Below are positions 35,209-44,492 of a stretch of DNA of 64,000 bases, piece by piece. The notes below the pieces were generated by a model. It was given only the letters and a program-made list of their open reading frames with translations. It did not search any database and was not told where the DNA came from. The translations under genes and the position numbers were made by a program. The stretch covers positions 6,075,501 through 6,139,500 of the forward strand of contig NZ_CP109487.1 of NCBI RefSeq assembly GCF_036227605.1, in the 5' to 3' direction. How positions within the stretch are numbered: position 1 is the first letter of the stretch; each line of letters opens with the position of its first letter. Source of the DNA: Streptomyces sp. NBC_01439 (GTDB taxonomy: Bacteria > Actinomycetota > Actinomycetes > Streptomycetales > Streptomycetaceae).

Positions 35209-36189
35209 ATGCGTCCCGTACACACCGCCCTCGCCGTGCTCGTCGCCGCCGTCTGGGGCTTCAACTTCGTGGTCATCCAGATCGGCCTCGACCACTTCCC
35301 GCCCCTGCTCCTGTCCGCCCTGCGCTTCCTCGTCGCCGCCCTGCCCGCCGTGTTCTTCGTCGGGCGGCCCAAGGCCGCCTGGAAGTGGATCGTCGGCGTC
35401 GGGATCGCCCTCGGCGTGGCCAAGTTCGGCCTGCTCTTCACCGGCATGGACGCCGGCATGCCGGCCGGGCTGTCCTCGCTCGTGCTCCAGGTCCAGTCCG
35501 TCTTCACCGCCGTCCTCGCCGCCGTCGTGCTGCGCGAGCGGCCGGGCCGGGTGCGGATGCTCGGGATGGCCGTGGCGCTCGCCGGGATCGCGGTCGCCGC
35601 AGTGGACGGCGGGAGCTCCGGGCCGGTGCTCGGCTTCACGCTGGTCGTGGCGGCCGCCGCCTGCTGGGGCGTGTCCAACGTCCTGACCCGCAAGGCAGCC
35701 CCGCCCGACGCCCTGAACTTCATGGTGTGGGTTTGCACGGTTCCGGTCCTGCCGCTGCTCGCGCTCTCGCTGCTGCTGGAGGGCCCCGAGCGGGACCTGG
35801 CCGCGCTGCGGGCCCTGGACTGGTCCGGGGCGGCCGTCATCGGATACGTCGCCTGGGTGTCCACCGTCTTCGGGTTCGCCGCCTGGAGCTACCTGCTGCG
35901 CCGCTACCCGGCCTCCGCGGTGGCCCCGTTCTCGCTGCTGGTCCCGGTCTTCGGGATGTCCTCCGCGGCCCTGGTCCTCGGGGAGTCCGTCTCGGGACTG
36001 CGCTGGCTGGCGGCCGTACTGCTGGTGGGCGGGGTGGCGCTGACCTCGCTGGCCCCGGCGCGCGCCGTGAACCGTACGGGGGTCGGTTCGGGCGTCAGCG
36101 CGGGGAGCCCTCCCGCAACGGCAGCCGCCAGTCCTGCCCCGTCAGGCTCGCTCCGTACGAGCGGTGCGGCCGCTCCGCGATCAGGGTGA
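35209..36189 (+). CDS. EamA/DMT-family transporter
   Basis: 326 residues with ten hydrophobic segments arranged as two EamA repeats (LAVLVAAVWGFNFVVIQIGL; VLGFTLVVAAAACWGVSNVLTRKA), an inner-membrane metabolite exporter. After the last membrane segment there is a 40-residue Ala/Ser/Pro tail that is simply the complement of the end of the GNAT gene; the two genes overlap tail-to-tail by 95 bases. ATG 35209 (MRPVHTALAVLV) fits the first helix; no ribosome binding site is evident. Confidence 0.9.
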   Translation: MRPVHTALAVLVAAVWGFNFVVIQIGLDHFPPLLLSALRFLVAALPAVFFVGRPKAAWKWIVGVGIALGVAKFGLLFTGMDAGMPAGLSSLVLQVQSVFTAVLAAVVLRERPGRVRMLGMAVALAGIAVAAVDGGSSGPVLGFTLVVAAAACWGVSNVLTRKAAPPDALNFMVWVCTVPVLPLLALSLLLEGPERDLAALRALDWSGAAVIGYVAWVSTVFGFAAWSYLLRRYPASAVAPFSLLVPVFGMSSAALVLGESVSGLRWLAAVLLVGGVALTSLAPARAVNRTGVGSGVSAGSPPATAAASPAPSGSLRTSGAAAPRSG

Positions 36190-36604
36190 ACCCGGCCTTC
36201 AGGTAGAGCTCGCGGGCGTCGGTCAGCACGTCGTTGGTCCACAGCACCAGCTCGCGGTAGCCGACCGAGCGGGCGAAGGCCACGACGGTGTCGACGAGCA
36301 GGCTGCCGACGCCGCGGCCGCGGCCCTCGGGGTCGACCAGGAGCAGCCGTAGTCGGGCGGTGCCGGGTGCGCCCTCCTCCCGTACGCACATCACCGAGCC
36401 GACGGGCCGGCCGTCCAGCTCCGCGATCCACACCCGTTCCAGGTGGGGGTCGTGGTCCTGGGCGAAGTCCCCGACGATCCGGGCGACCAGGCCCTCGAAG
36501 TCGCTGTTCCAGCCGTACTCGGCGGCGTACAGAGCGCCGTGGCGCTGCACGATCCACCCCAGGTCCCCCGGTTCCGGGTCGCGCAGCCGTACGCCTTCAG
36601 CCAT
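36095..36604 (-). CDS. GNAT-family N-acetyltransferase
   Basis: 169 residues with the acetyl-CoA loop LLLVDPEGRGRGVGSLLVDTVV (Q/RxxGxG/A) at about 95 and a typical C-terminus LYLKAGFTLIAERPHRSYG. Substrate unknown. TAGAGT (36616-36611) ends six bases before the ATG and there is no ribosome binding site, so it is probably leaderless. Some relatives are fused to MarR domains; this one is not. Confidence 0.9.
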   Translation of the reverse strand: MAEGVRLRDPEPGDLGWIVQRHGALYAAEYGWNSDFEGLVARIVGDFAQDHDPHLERVWIAELDGRPVGSVMCVREEGAPGTARLRLLLVDPEGRGRGVGSLLVDTVVAFARSVGYRELVLWTNDVLTDARELYLKAGFTLIAERPHRSYGASLTGQDWRLPLREGSPR

Positions 36605-36663
36605 GGGGCAACTCTAGGGGGAGGGTGCGCCGGTGGGACCCCGAAGGGGCCATTTCTTGCCGC

Positions 36664-37233
36664 CTATTTCTTGCCACCGCCGAGGATTTCGCCGAGCAGG
36701 TCGCCGAGGCCGCCGCTCGTTCCCGAGCCCGCTCCCGGGCTCGCTCCCGCGCCCGCTCCGGGGGTCGCGCCGGCCGCCCCGGTACTGGCCGGCCCGGTGC
36801 CGGCCGCCCTGCCGGAGGCACGCTTGGCGAGGACCGCCAGGACGACCGGGATCAGCATCTCGATGACCCTGCTGATGGTGGCCGCGGGGATTCCGGTCCG
36901 CTTCGAGACGGCGGCGGCCACGGGCCTGCTCACCTTGGCGAGCACGCCGGCCATCATGCCGCCGCTGAGCAGGCCGCCGAGGCCGCCGAACGTGGCCACG
37001 CCCTCCAGCGGTGGTTCGGCCTCGGTCACCTCGACGATGGCCCGGCGCACCTCCACGCCGTCGGCGTCGTCCGCGTCGGCCTTCTGTCGGAGGCCGCCGG
37101 TCATGGCGCCGACGGTCTCCGCGACGGTCTCCCGGGCGCCGGAGTCGTCCGTGCCGAGCAAGCCGGCGATCTCGGTCAGCTTGTCGTCGCCGAGTTCGCC
37201 CAGCACGTCGTCCTGGAATGAGGATTCGCTCAT
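36664..37233 (-). CDS. DUF937 family protein
   Basis: 189 residues: an acidic N-terminal helical part (SFQDDVLGELGDDKLTEIAGLLGT), a Gly-rich hinge, then helices with LAKVSRPVAAAVSKRTGIPAATISRVIEMLIPVVLAVLAKRA in outline, and a Gly/Ala/Ser-rich tail ending GLGDLLGEILGGGKK. This layout is that of DUF937. Function unknown. Weak ribosome binding site before ATG 37233. Confidence 0.85.
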   Translation of the reverse strand: MSESSFQDDVLGELGDDKLTEIAGLLGTDDSGARETVAETVGAMTGGLRQKADADDADGVEVRRAIVEVTEAEPPLEGVATFGGLGGLLSGGMMAGVLAKVSRPVAAAVSKRTGIPAATISRVIEMLIPVVLAVLAKRASGRAAGTGPASTGAAGATPGAGAGASPGAGSGTSGGLGDLLGEILGGGKK

Positions 37234-37539
37234 GCCTGAAACGCTACTTCCGTGCCGTTTTGCCGGCACCTTGAGTAGGCGCTGGGTAACGGAAACGCAA
37301 AGCTGTGGCTCCGGATGCAACCCTGCGGGCGCATCGCGGGTCGTATGTTGCGTCGGCGCTTCCGGGGAGGGATCTGGGGGGATCGGGAAGTCCGACACGG
37401 GAGGGGTAACCGTGAGGGGGTCCGGCCGCGAGGCGGGACCCCCTTTGCGTCGCCCCGCCGCACCACCCCCTCGCACCGCTCCCTTCGTCGTTGTCCACAG
37501 GCCTGACGCGCTGTCGGCGCCGCCCGGTAGTTTCGGGTC
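37234..37539. other. 306-base gap between DUF937 and helicase genes
   Basis: Holds a short hairpin GTGCCG/CGGCAC (37251-37268), a purine-rich stretch, and a terminator-like hairpin at 37416-37446. A GTG at 37412 with GGGAGGGG before it opens a frame that overlaps the hairpin and then runs antisense-like through the helicase start; I do not regard it as a gene. Confidence 0.5.
37416..37446 (+). terminator. Orphan hairpin terminator with T-run
   Basis: GGGGGTCC / GGACCCCC stem (8 bp) followed by TTT on the plus strand. No plus-strand gene lies upstream (the nearest, on the minus strand, points away), so it would end a short untranslated transcript or protect the helicase gene from read-through. 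Confidence 0.5.
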
Positions 37540-39798
37540 ATGGCAGCAGCAGACGGGGTTCCGCGGGCGGTGCAACTGGCAGTGGTCGACGGCGTGCTCG
37601 AACGCATCACCTACGCCAACGAGGAGAACGGGTACACGGTCGCCCGCGTGGACACCGGCCGGGGCAGCGGCGATCTGCTCACGGTCGTCGGCTCGCTGCT
37701 GGGCGCCCAGCCCGGCGAGTCCCTGCGGATGGAGGGCCGCTGGGGCTCCCACCCGCAGTACGGCAAGCAGTTCACCGTGGAGAACTACCAGACCGTGCTC
37801 CCGGCGACCATCCAGGGCATCCGCCGCTACCTCGGCTCCGGCCTGATCAAGGGCATCGGCCCGAAGATCGCCGACCGGATCGTGGAGCACTTCGGCACCG
37901 ACACCCTCGACGTCATCGAGGGCGAGCCGAAGCGCCTGATCGAGGTACCCGGGCTCGGCCCCAAGCGGACGAAGATGATCGGTGCGGCCTGGGAAGAGCA
38001 GAAGGCCATCAAGGAGGTCATGGTCTTCCTCCAGGGCGTCGGCGTCTCCACCTCCATCGCCGTGCGCATCTACAAGAAGTACGCCGACGCCTCCATTTCC
38101 GTGGTGAAGAACCAGCCCTACCGGCTCGCCGCCGACGTGTGGGGCATCGGCTTCCTCACCGCCGACCGCATCGCCCAGGCCGTCGGCATCCCGCACGACA
38201 GCCCCGAACGGGTCAAGGCCGGCCTCCAGTACGCCCTGTCCCAGTCCACCGACCAGGGACACTGCTTCCTGCCCGAGGACCGGCTCATCGCCGACGGGGT
38301 CAAGCTGCTCCAGGTGGACACGGGGTTGGTGATCGACTGCCTGGCCGAACTCGCCGCCGACCCGGAAGGGGTCGTACGGGAGCCCGTACCGGATCCGCAG
38401 GGCGGGCCGGACCCGCTGACCGCCGTGTACCTGGTGCCCTTCCACCGGGCCGAGCTGTCCCTGGTGGGGCAGGTGCGCCGGCTGCTGCAGGCCGAGGACG
38501 ACCGGATGCCGGGCTTCCAGGACGTGGACTGGGAGAAGGCCCTGGGCTGGCTCGCCGGACGGACGGGGGCCACGCTCGCCCCCGAGCAGCGGGACGCCGT
38601 GAAGCTGGCGCTGACCCGCCGGGTCGCCGTCCTCACGGGCGGGCCCGGCTGCGGGAAGTCCTTCACCGTTCGCTCGATCGTCGAGCTGGCCCGGGCGAAG
38701 AAGGCCAAGGTGGTGCTGGCCGCGCCCACCGGCCGGGCGGCGAAGCGGCTGGCCGAGCTCACCGGGGCCGAGGCCTCCACAGTGCACCGGCTGCTGGAGC
38801 TCAAACCGGGCGGAGACGCGGCGTACGACCGGGACCGGCCGTTGGACGCCGACCTGGTCGTCGTCGACGAGGCCTCGATGCTGGACCTGCTGCTGGCCAA
38901 CAAGCTGGTCAAGGCGGTGGCGCCGGGGGCGCACCTGCTGCTGGTCGGCGACGTGGACCAGCTGCCGTCGGTCGGCGCCGGGGAGGTGCTGCGGGACCTG
39001 CTGGCCGAGGGCGGCCCGGTGCCCGCGGTGCGGCTGACCCGGATCTTCCGGCAGGCCCAGCAGTCCGGCGTGGTCACCAACGCCCACCGGATCAACACCG
39101 GGTTGCCGCCGATCACGGACGGGCTGCCGGACTTCTTCCTGTTCCCGGAGGAGGACACCGAAGCGGCCGGGGTGCTGGCCGTGGACGTGGCCGCACGAAG
39201 GATTCCGGCCAGATTCGGGCTCGACCCGCGGCGGGACGTCCAGGTGCTCGCGCCGATGCACCGCGGCCCGGCCGGCGCCGGGAACCTCAACGGACTGCTC
39301 CAACAAGCGATGACACCGGCCCGGCCGAACCTGCCGGAGAAGAGGTTCGGCGGCCGGGTCTTCCGGGTGGGCGACAAGGTGACCCAGATCCGGAACAACT
39401 ACGAGAAGGGCGCCAACGGCGTCTTCAACGGCACGCTCGGCGTGGTCACCGGTCTGGACGTGGACGAACAGCGCCTGACGGTAAGGACGGAGGAGGACGA
39501 GGAGATCGTGTACGAATTCGGTGAGCTCGACGAGCTGGCCCACGCGTACGCCGTCACCATTCACCGTTCACAGGGGAGTGAATATCCGGCGGTGGTGATC
39601 CCCGTCACCACCGGGGCCTGGATGATGCTCCAGCGCAACCTGCTCTACACGGCGGTGACCAGGGCGAAGAAACTGGTCGTCCTCGTTGGGTCCCGCAAGG
39701 CCCTCGGTCAGGCGGTGCGTACCGTTTCCGCAGGCAGGAGGTACACGGCGGTCGCCGCCAGGCTGTCCGGCCGGATACCGGTGGGAAACATCACCTAG
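37540..39798 (+). CDS. recD2: RecD2-type SF1B DNA helicase
   Basis: 752 residues. Order: OB-like N-terminal region, tandem helix-hairpin-helix (IKGIGPKIADRIVEHFG; VPGLGPKRTKMIG), then two RecA domains with Walker A GGPGCGKS (about 369), Walker B VVVDEASM, motif III GDVDQLPSVGAG, and C-terminal AYAVTIHRSQGSEY and LLYTAVTRAKK. This is the 5'-3' helicase found without RecBC. TAGTTT (37528-37533) ends six bases before the ATG and no ribosome binding site exists, so it is probably leaderless. Followed by the citrate synthase gene. Confidence 0.93.
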   Translation: MAAADGVPRAVQLAVVDGVLERITYANEENGYTVARVDTGRGSGDLLTVVGSLLGAQPGESLRMEGRWGSHPQYGKQFTVENYQTVLPATIQGIRRYLGSGLIKGIGPKIADRIVEHFGTDTLDVIEGEPKRLIEVPGLGPKRTKMIGAAWEEQKAIKEVMVFLQGVGVSTSIAVRIYKKYADASISVVKNQPYRLAADVWGIGFLTADRIAQAVGIPHDSPERVKAGLQYALSQSTDQGHCFLPEDRLIADGVKLLQVDTGLVIDCLAELAADPEGVVREPVPDPQGGPDPLTAVYLVPFHRAELSLVGQVRRLLQAEDDRMPGFQDVDWEKALGWLAGRTGATLAPEQRDAVKLALTRRVAVLTGGPGCGKSFTVRSIVELARAKKAKVVLAAPTGRAAKRLAELTGAEASTVHRLLELKPGGDAAYDRDRPLDADLVVVDEASMLDLLLANKLVKAVAPGAHLLLVGDVDQLPSVGAGEVLRDLLAEGGPVPAVRLTRIFRQAQQSGVVTNAHRINTGLPPITDGLPDFFLFPEEDTEAAGVLAVDVAARRIPARFGLDPRRDVQVLAPMHRGPAGAGNLNGLLQQAMTPARPNLPEKRFGGRVFRVGDKVTQIRNNYEKGANGVFNGTLGVVTGLDVDEQRLTVRTEEDEEIVYEFGELDELAHAYAVTIHRSQGSEYPAVVIPVTTGAWMMLQRNLLYTAVTRAKKLVVLVGSRKALGQAVRTVSAGRRYTAVAARLSGRIPVGNIT

Positions 39799-39810
39799 AT
39801 GATCGATCAT
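39799..39810. promoter_or_regulatory. Perfect palindrome upstream of citrate synthase
   Basis: ATGATCGATCAT, starting at the base after the helicase stop codon, extending with one mismatch to 16 bp. A candidate operator in the gltA upstream region. Confidence 0.4.
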
Positions 39811-39853
39811 TTGGGGTTCCCGCACCGGTGCGGAGGGGGCAGGATGAGCAGGT

Positions 39854-39874
39854 TGGCGGCACTGAGTGCCGCCA
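39854..39874. promoter_or_regulatory. Perfect hairpin in the citrate synthase leader
   Basis: TGGCGGCAC and GTGCCGCCA separated by TGA, a 9-bp perfect stem about 107 bases before the gltA start. It may be an operator, a leader hairpin or the end of the helicase transcript; there is no T-run. Confidence 0.45.
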
Positions 39875-39980
39875 GAAGCACCAAAGGCCGACCCCGAGTG
39901 CACTCTCCTGCGCCAAATGGGGGAAGGTAGAGGAAGTCAGGGCACCTCGAAGAAGAGGCACTACGTCGGTGAGGGATGAC

Positions 39981-41270
39981 GTGAGCGACAACTCTGTAGT
40001 ACTCCGGTACGCGGACGGTGAATACACCTACCCGGTGGTCGAAAGCACCGTCGGTGACCAGGGCTTCGACATCTCGAAGCTGCGGGCCCAGACCGGGCTC
40101 GTCACCTTGGACAGCGGCTACGGCAACACCGCGGCCTACAAGTCCGCGATCACCTACCTCGACGGTGAGCAGGGCATCCTGCGCTACCGCGGCTACCCGA
40201 TCGAGCAGCTGGCCGAGCGGTCGTCGTTCATCGAGGTGGCGTACCTGCTGATCAACGGTGAGCTGCCGACCGTCGACCAGCTCGCGTCGTTCCGCAACGA
40301 GATCACCCAGCACACGCTGCTCCACGAGGACGTGAAGCGCTTCTACGACGGCTTCCCGCGGGACGCGCACCCGATGGCGATGCTGTCCTCCGTGGTCAGC
40401 GCGCTGTCGACGTTCTACCAGGACAGCCACAACCCGTTCGACGAGAAGCAGCGCCACCTCTCGACGATCCGGCTGCTGGCCAAGCTCCCGACGATCGCGG
40501 CCTACGCGTACAAGAAGTCGGTCGGCCACCCGGTGGTCTACCCGCGCAACGACCTCGGCTACGTCGAGAACTTCCTGCGCATGACCTTCTCCGTGCCGGC
40601 CCAGGAGTACGACCTGGACCCGGTCGTGGTCTCCGCGCTCGACAAGCTGCTGATCCTGCACGCGGACCACGAGCAGAACTGCTCCACCTCCACCGTGCGC
40701 CTGGTCGGCTCCTCGCAGGCGAACATGTTCGCCTCGATCTCCGCCGGCATCTCGGCCCTGTGGGGCCCGCTGCACGGCGGCGCCAACCAGTCCGTCCTCG
40801 AGATGCTGGAAGGCATCAAGAACGACGGCGGTGACGTCGACGCCTTCATCCGCAAGGTGAAGAACAAGGAGGACGGCGTCCGCCTCATGGGCTTCGGACA
40901 CCGTGTCTACAAGAGCTTCGACCCCCGGGCGAAGATCATCAAGGCGGCGGCGCACGACGTCCTCTCGGCGCTCGGCAAGAGCGACGAGCTGCTGGACATC
41001 GCGCTCAAGCTGGAAGAGCACGCGCTGGCCGACTCGTACTTCGTCGAGCGCAACCTCTACCCGAACGTGGACTTCTACACCGGTCTGATCTACCGGGCGA
41101 TGGGCTTCCCCACCGAGATGTTCACCGTGCTCTTCGCGCTCGGCCGCCTCCCGGGCTGGATCGCCCAGTGGCAGGAAATGATCAAGGAGCCGGGTTCCCG
41201 CATCGGTCGCCCGCGCCAGATCTACACCGGCGAGGTCCTGCGCGACTTCGTTCCCGTGGAAGCCCGCTGA
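39981..41270 (+). CDS. gltA: Citrate synthase (type II)
   Basis: Condenses oxaloacetate and acetyl-CoA to citrate. 429 residues, the usual length for the hexameric type. Catalytic motifs: LHADHEQNCSTSTVR (about 227), LHGGANQ (about 265) and GFGHRVYKSFDPRA with His307. GTG 39981 is chosen because GAGGGA lies just upstream; GTG 39969 is an in-frame alternative. The 180-base leader contains two perfect palindromes. Confidence 0.95.
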   Translation: MSDNSVVLRYADGEYTYPVVESTVGDQGFDISKLRAQTGLVTLDSGYGNTAAYKSAITYLDGEQGILRYRGYPIEQLAERSSFIEVAYLLINGELPTVDQLASFRNEITQHTLLHEDVKRFYDGFPRDAHPMAMLSSVVSALSTFYQDSHNPFDEKQRHLSTIRLLAKLPTIAAYAYKKSVGHPVVYPRNDLGYVENFLRMTFSVPAQEYDLDPVVVSALDKLLILHADHEQNCSTSTVRLVGSSQANMFASISAGISALWGPLHGGANQSVLEMLEGIKNDGGDVDAFIRKVKNKEDGVRLMGFGHRVYKSFDPRAKIIKAAAHDVLSALGKSDELLDIALKLEEHALADSYFVERNLYPNVDFYTGLIYRAMGFPTEMFTVLFALGRLPGWIAQWQEMIKEPGSRIGRPRQIYTGEVLRDFVPVEAR

Positions 41271-41302
41271 CCCGAGGCCTTCCTCCGCGCGGCGTGCGGC
41301 CG

Positions 41303-41340
41303 TGCGGAGCGCACCGCAGGCAATGCGGAGCGCACCGCAG
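41303..41340 (+). repeat. Two tandem copies of a 17-bp hairpin unit
   Basis: TGCGGAGCGCACCGCAG at 41303-41319 and again at 41324-41340, period 21. Each unit can fold (TGCGG with CCGCA). Confidence 0.8.
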
Positions 41341-41359
41341 AAAACCCTGAGCATGCGAG

Positions 41360-41413
41360 AAGCGCCCCGCCGTCGATCCCCCCACGGGTCGACGGTCGGG
41401 GCGCTTCCCTTTT
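41360..41413 (+). terminator. Terminator of gltA
   Basis: Stem AAGCGCCCCG + CCGTCGA paired with TCGACGG + CGGGGCGCTT (17 bp with one bulged T), followed by CCCTTTT. Confidence 0.88.
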
Positions 41414-41533
41414 CCCCGAAACGGATTCCCCCCACGGGACCCGAGTCGGGGCGTCGGTGTGCCGGGACCCGTTCGTTCGGGAGGGCCGCTCAAAGCCTCC
41501 CGCGGGTACGCGTCCCGGCCGGCTGATGCCCAC

Positions 41534-41576
41534 GGAAACCTCCCCAGGTTTCCGAGGAACGTCCCCCAAGACGTTC
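41534..41576. terminator. Two adjacent small hairpins, possible copA terminator
   Basis: GGAAACCT/AGGTTTCC (loop CCCC, 41534-41553) and GAACGTC/GACGTTC (41557-41576). About 110 bases after the copA stop on the minus strand. Confidence 0.45.
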
Positions 41577-41683
41577 TTGGCACCGCCCCATTAGACCCAT
41601 GACGACCCCGGATGGTTACGTTGCGGTCACTGTGATCTGCGTCTCCCGTGAAGGAAGTGTGGGGACCGTGAGGAGGAGGGCCA

Positions 41684-43972
41684 CTAGCGGAAGGACCGCA
41701 ACCGGAGGCTGTTGGTCACCACGAAGACCGACGAGAAGGCCATGGCGGCCCCCGCGATCATCGGATTGAGCAGACCGGCGGCCGCCAGCGGTAGGGCCGC
41801 CACGTTGTACCCGAAGGCCCAGAACAGGTTGCCCTTGATCGTGGCCAGGGTCCGGCGCGAGAGCCGGATCGCGTCCGCCGCGACCCGCAGGTCGCCCCGT
41901 ACGAGGGTCAGGTCTCCCGCCTCGATGGCCGCGTCCGTGCCGGTGCCCATGGCCAGCCCCAGGTCCGCCTGGGCCAGTGCGGCGGCGTCGTTGACCCCGT
42001 CGCCGACCATCGCGACCGTACGGCCCTCGGACTGCAGGCGGCGTACGACGTCCACCTTGTCCTGCGGGAGGACCTCGGCGATCACCTCGTCGATGCCCAC
42101 CTCGCGGGCCACCGTCGCGGCGACGGCCTTGTTGTCGCCCGTCAGCAGGACCGGGGTGAGGCCCAGTGCCCGCAGCCGGGAGACCGCCTCGGCGCTGGTC
42201 CCCTTGACCGCGTCCGCCACGGTCAGGACCCCGCGCGCCGCGCCGTCCCAGGCCACCAGGACGGCGGTGCTGCCCGCGGCCTCGGCGGCCGCCTTGGCCC
42301 CGGCCAGTGGGGCCGGCAGCTCGATCGACCAGTCGGCCAGCAGCTGCTCGCGGCCCACCAGGACGGCGTGTCCGTCGACCACGCCCTGGACGCCGAGCCC
42401 CGCGACGTTCTCGAAGGACTCCGGAACGGGCAGGGAGCCGGCCCGCTCCGCCGCCCCGGCGGCGACGGCGCGGGCGATCGGGTGCTCCGAGGCGTGCTCC
42501 AGGGACCCGGCGAGGCGCAGGAGTTCGTGCTCGTCGACGCCCGCGGCGGGGAAGACGCCGTCGAGGGTCATCCGGCCGGTGGTGACGGTGCCGGTCTTGT
42601 CCAGGACGACGGTGTCCACGCGGCGGGTGGATTCCAAGACCTCGGGGCCCTTGATCAGGATGCCGAGTTGCGCGCCCCGCCCGGTGCCGACCATCAGCGC
42701 GGTCGGGGTGGCCAGGCCCAGGGCGCACGGGCAGGCGATGATCAGGACGGCCACGGCGGCGGTGAAGGCGGCGGTGGGGTCGTTGGTGATCAGCAGCCAG
42801 GTGATCCAGGTGCCGATGGCGAGCACGAGGACGACGGGGACGAAGATCCCGGAGATCTGGTCGGCGAGGCGCTGCACTTCGGCCTTGCCGTTCTGTGCGT
42901 CCTCCACCATCTTCGCCATCCGGGCGAGTTGGGTGTCGGCGCCGATCCGGGTGGCTTCGACGACCAGGCGTCCGGAGGTGTTGACGGTGGCTCCGGTGAC
43001 GGAGTCGCCCACGGCGACGTCGACCGGGACGGACTCGCCGGTCAGCATGGAGGCGTCCACGGCGGAGCTGCCCTCGACGACGGTGCCGTCGGTGGCGATC
43101 TTCTCGCCGGGGCGGACGACGAACCGGTCGCCCACCGCGAGCGCGCCCACCGGGATCCGGACCTCACGGCCCGCGCGCAGCACGACGACGTCCTTGGCGC
43201 CCAGCTCCAGCAGGGCCTTCAGGGCCGCGCCCGCCTTCCGCTTGGAGCGGGCCTCCAAGTAGCGGCCCAGGAGGATGAAGGAGACGACGCCGGCCGCGAC
43301 TTCCAGGTAGATGGCGGAGGAGCCGTCGGTGCGGGAGATGCTGAGGTCGAAGCCGTGCCGCATGCCGGGCATGCCGGCGTGGCCGAAGAACAGGGCCCAC
43401 AGCGACCAGGCGAAGGCGGCCAGCGTGCCGACCGAGACGAGGGTGTCCATGGTGGCGGCGCCGTGCCGGGCGTTGGTCCAGGCGGCCTTGTGGAAGGGGA
43501 ACCCGCCCCAGACGACGACCGGGGCCGCGAGGGTCAGGGAGAGCCACTGCCAGTTGTCGAACTGGAGGGCGGGGACCATCGCGAGCAGGACGACGGGCAG
43601 GGCGAGCGCGACGGAGACCAGCAGGCGCTGCCGCAGTGCGGCGAGCGCCGGGTCGGGGACCTCGGTCCGCACCCCTTCGCTCTCCTCGGGGGCGTCGGCG
43701 TCGGCGGCGTCGGCGGCTTCCGGGGCGGGCGGCGGCGGGGGCTCCTCGGCGGTGTAGCCGGTCTTGACGACGGTCGCGATCAGATCGGCGACCTGCACGT
43801 CACCGGTGTAGGAGATGCGGGCCTTCTCGGTGGCGTAGTTCACCGTGGCCTCGACGCCGTCCATCCGGTTGAGCTTCTTCTCGATGCGGGCGGCGCAGGA
43901 GGCGCAGGTCATCCCGCCGATCGAGAGTTCGACCGCCGTTATCGGTCCGTCGTGCACTGTGCTGCTGCTCAT
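41684..43972 (-). CDS. copA: Copper-exporting P1B-type ATPase
   Basis: 762 residues. One N-terminal heavy-metal domain (GMTCASC, Cys23/Cys26), eight membrane segments, the copper-translocating CPC motif (about 412), phosphorylation site DKTGT (about 456), SEHPIA and GDGVND (about 655). Pumps Cu(I) out of the cytoplasm. ATG 43972 is used because the upstream extension is not conserved-like and GGAG lies ahead. It follows copZ in one operon behind a CsoR-type box. Confidence 0.95.
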   Translation of the reverse strand: MSSSTVHDGPITAVELSIGGMTCASCAARIEKKLNRMDGVEATVNYATEKARISYTGDVQVADLIATVVKTGYTAEEPPPPPAPEAADAADADAPEESEGVRTEVPDPALAALRQRLLVSVALALPVVLLAMVPALQFDNWQWLSLTLAAPVVVWGGFPFHKAAWTNARHGAATMDTLVSVGTLAAFAWSLWALFFGHAGMPGMRHGFDLSISRTDGSSAIYLEVAAGVVSFILLGRYLEARSKRKAGAALKALLELGAKDVVVLRAGREVRIPVGALAVGDRFVVRPGEKIATDGTVVEGSSAVDASMLTGESVPVDVAVGDSVTGATVNTSGRLVVEATRIGADTQLARMAKMVEDAQNGKAEVQRLADQISGIFVPVVLVLAIGTWITWLLITNDPTAAFTAAVAVLIIACPCALGLATPTALMVGTGRGAQLGILIKGPEVLESTRRVDTVVLDKTGTVTTGRMTLDGVFPAAGVDEHELLRLAGSLEHASEHPIARAVAAGAAERAGSLPVPESFENVAGLGVQGVVDGHAVLVGREQLLADWSIELPAPLAGAKAAAEAAGSTAVLVAWDGAARGVLTVADAVKGTSAEAVSRLRALGLTPVLLTGDNKAVAATVAREVGIDEVIAEVLPQDKVDVVRRLQSEGRTVAMVGDGVNDAAALAQADLGLAMGTGTDAAIEAGDLTLVRGDLRVAADAIRLSRRTLATIKGNLFWAFGYNVAALPLAAAGLLNPMIAGAAMAFSSVFVVTNSLRLRSFR

Positions 43973-44085
43973 GTTCCGGCTCCAGGGGGATGGCCGGGCC
44001 GTACGGGACCAGTATGAGCTGGCCGGCACGGCCCGGCAGGGTGCCGCGGGGCTGCCGCGGGTGCCGTGCGGGTCTTGCGCGCCGC

Positions 44086-44319
44086 TCAGACCTGTCCGGC
44101 GAACTCGTAGCCGGCCTCGTCCACGGCGGCGCGGACGTTCTCGTCCGCGAGCGGGGCGGCGGAGACCACGGTGACCTCACCGGTCGCGGCGACGGCCTTG
44201 ACCGTGCTGACGCCCGGCAGGGCGGAGATCTCGGCGGTCACCGCACCCTCGCAGTGTCCGCAGGTCATGCCGGTCACCCGGTAGACGGTGGTGGTCTGGG
44301 TGTCCGTCTCGGCGGTCAT
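44086..44319 (-). CDS. copZ: Copper chaperone CopZ
   Basis: 77-residue heavy-metal-associated domain with GMTCGHC, the Cu(I) site, and the ferredoxin-like sequence [17 protein letters not shown]. Delivers copper to CopA or to the regulator. GAGGAG precedes the ATG. First gene of the copZ-copA operon, 113 bases ahead of copA. Confidence 0.95.
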   Translation of the reverse strand: MTAETDTQTTTVYRVTGMTCGHCEGAVTAEISALPGVSTVKAVAATGEVTVVSAAPLADENVRAAVDEAGYEFAGQV

Positions 44320-44398
44320 GTCGTTCTCCTCTTCAATGGCGTGTGCCGGTCACCGGGAGGGCGGCCGATGGCTCCACCGTGCTCCCGACCCTTCGAGA

Positions 44399-44418
44399 CT
44401 ATACCCCTGGGGGGTATC
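44399..44418. promoter_or_regulatory. CsoR-type copper operator
   Basis: ATACCCCTGGGGGGTAT, a near-perfect G-tract palindrome matching the known CsoR box pattern (TATACCCC/GGGGTATA), about 80 bp upstream of copZ. CsoR releases it when it binds Cu(I). No csoR gene is in this window. Confidence 0.85.
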
Positions 44419-44492
44419 AAGGCGAGCATCTGCGGCTCCCAGTCTCTCGATCCTGGTGGGAAAATTGGCCGGTATGGGCGAACTGCGTGTAA

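Larger units (their letters stand above)
41271..41683. other. 413-base gap between gltA and copA, rich in hairpins
   Basis: No gene seen. It holds, in order, a 21-bp tandem repeat (41303-41340), a strong terminator (41360-41413) and two small adjacent hairpins (41534-41576). The two flanking genes converge here. Confidence 0.7.

Noticed and set aside
37412..37560. Possible small gene starting at GTG 37412 after GGGAGGGG
   Set aside because: The frame runs through a terminator-like hairpin and into the helicase gene in another frame, with no sensible composition.
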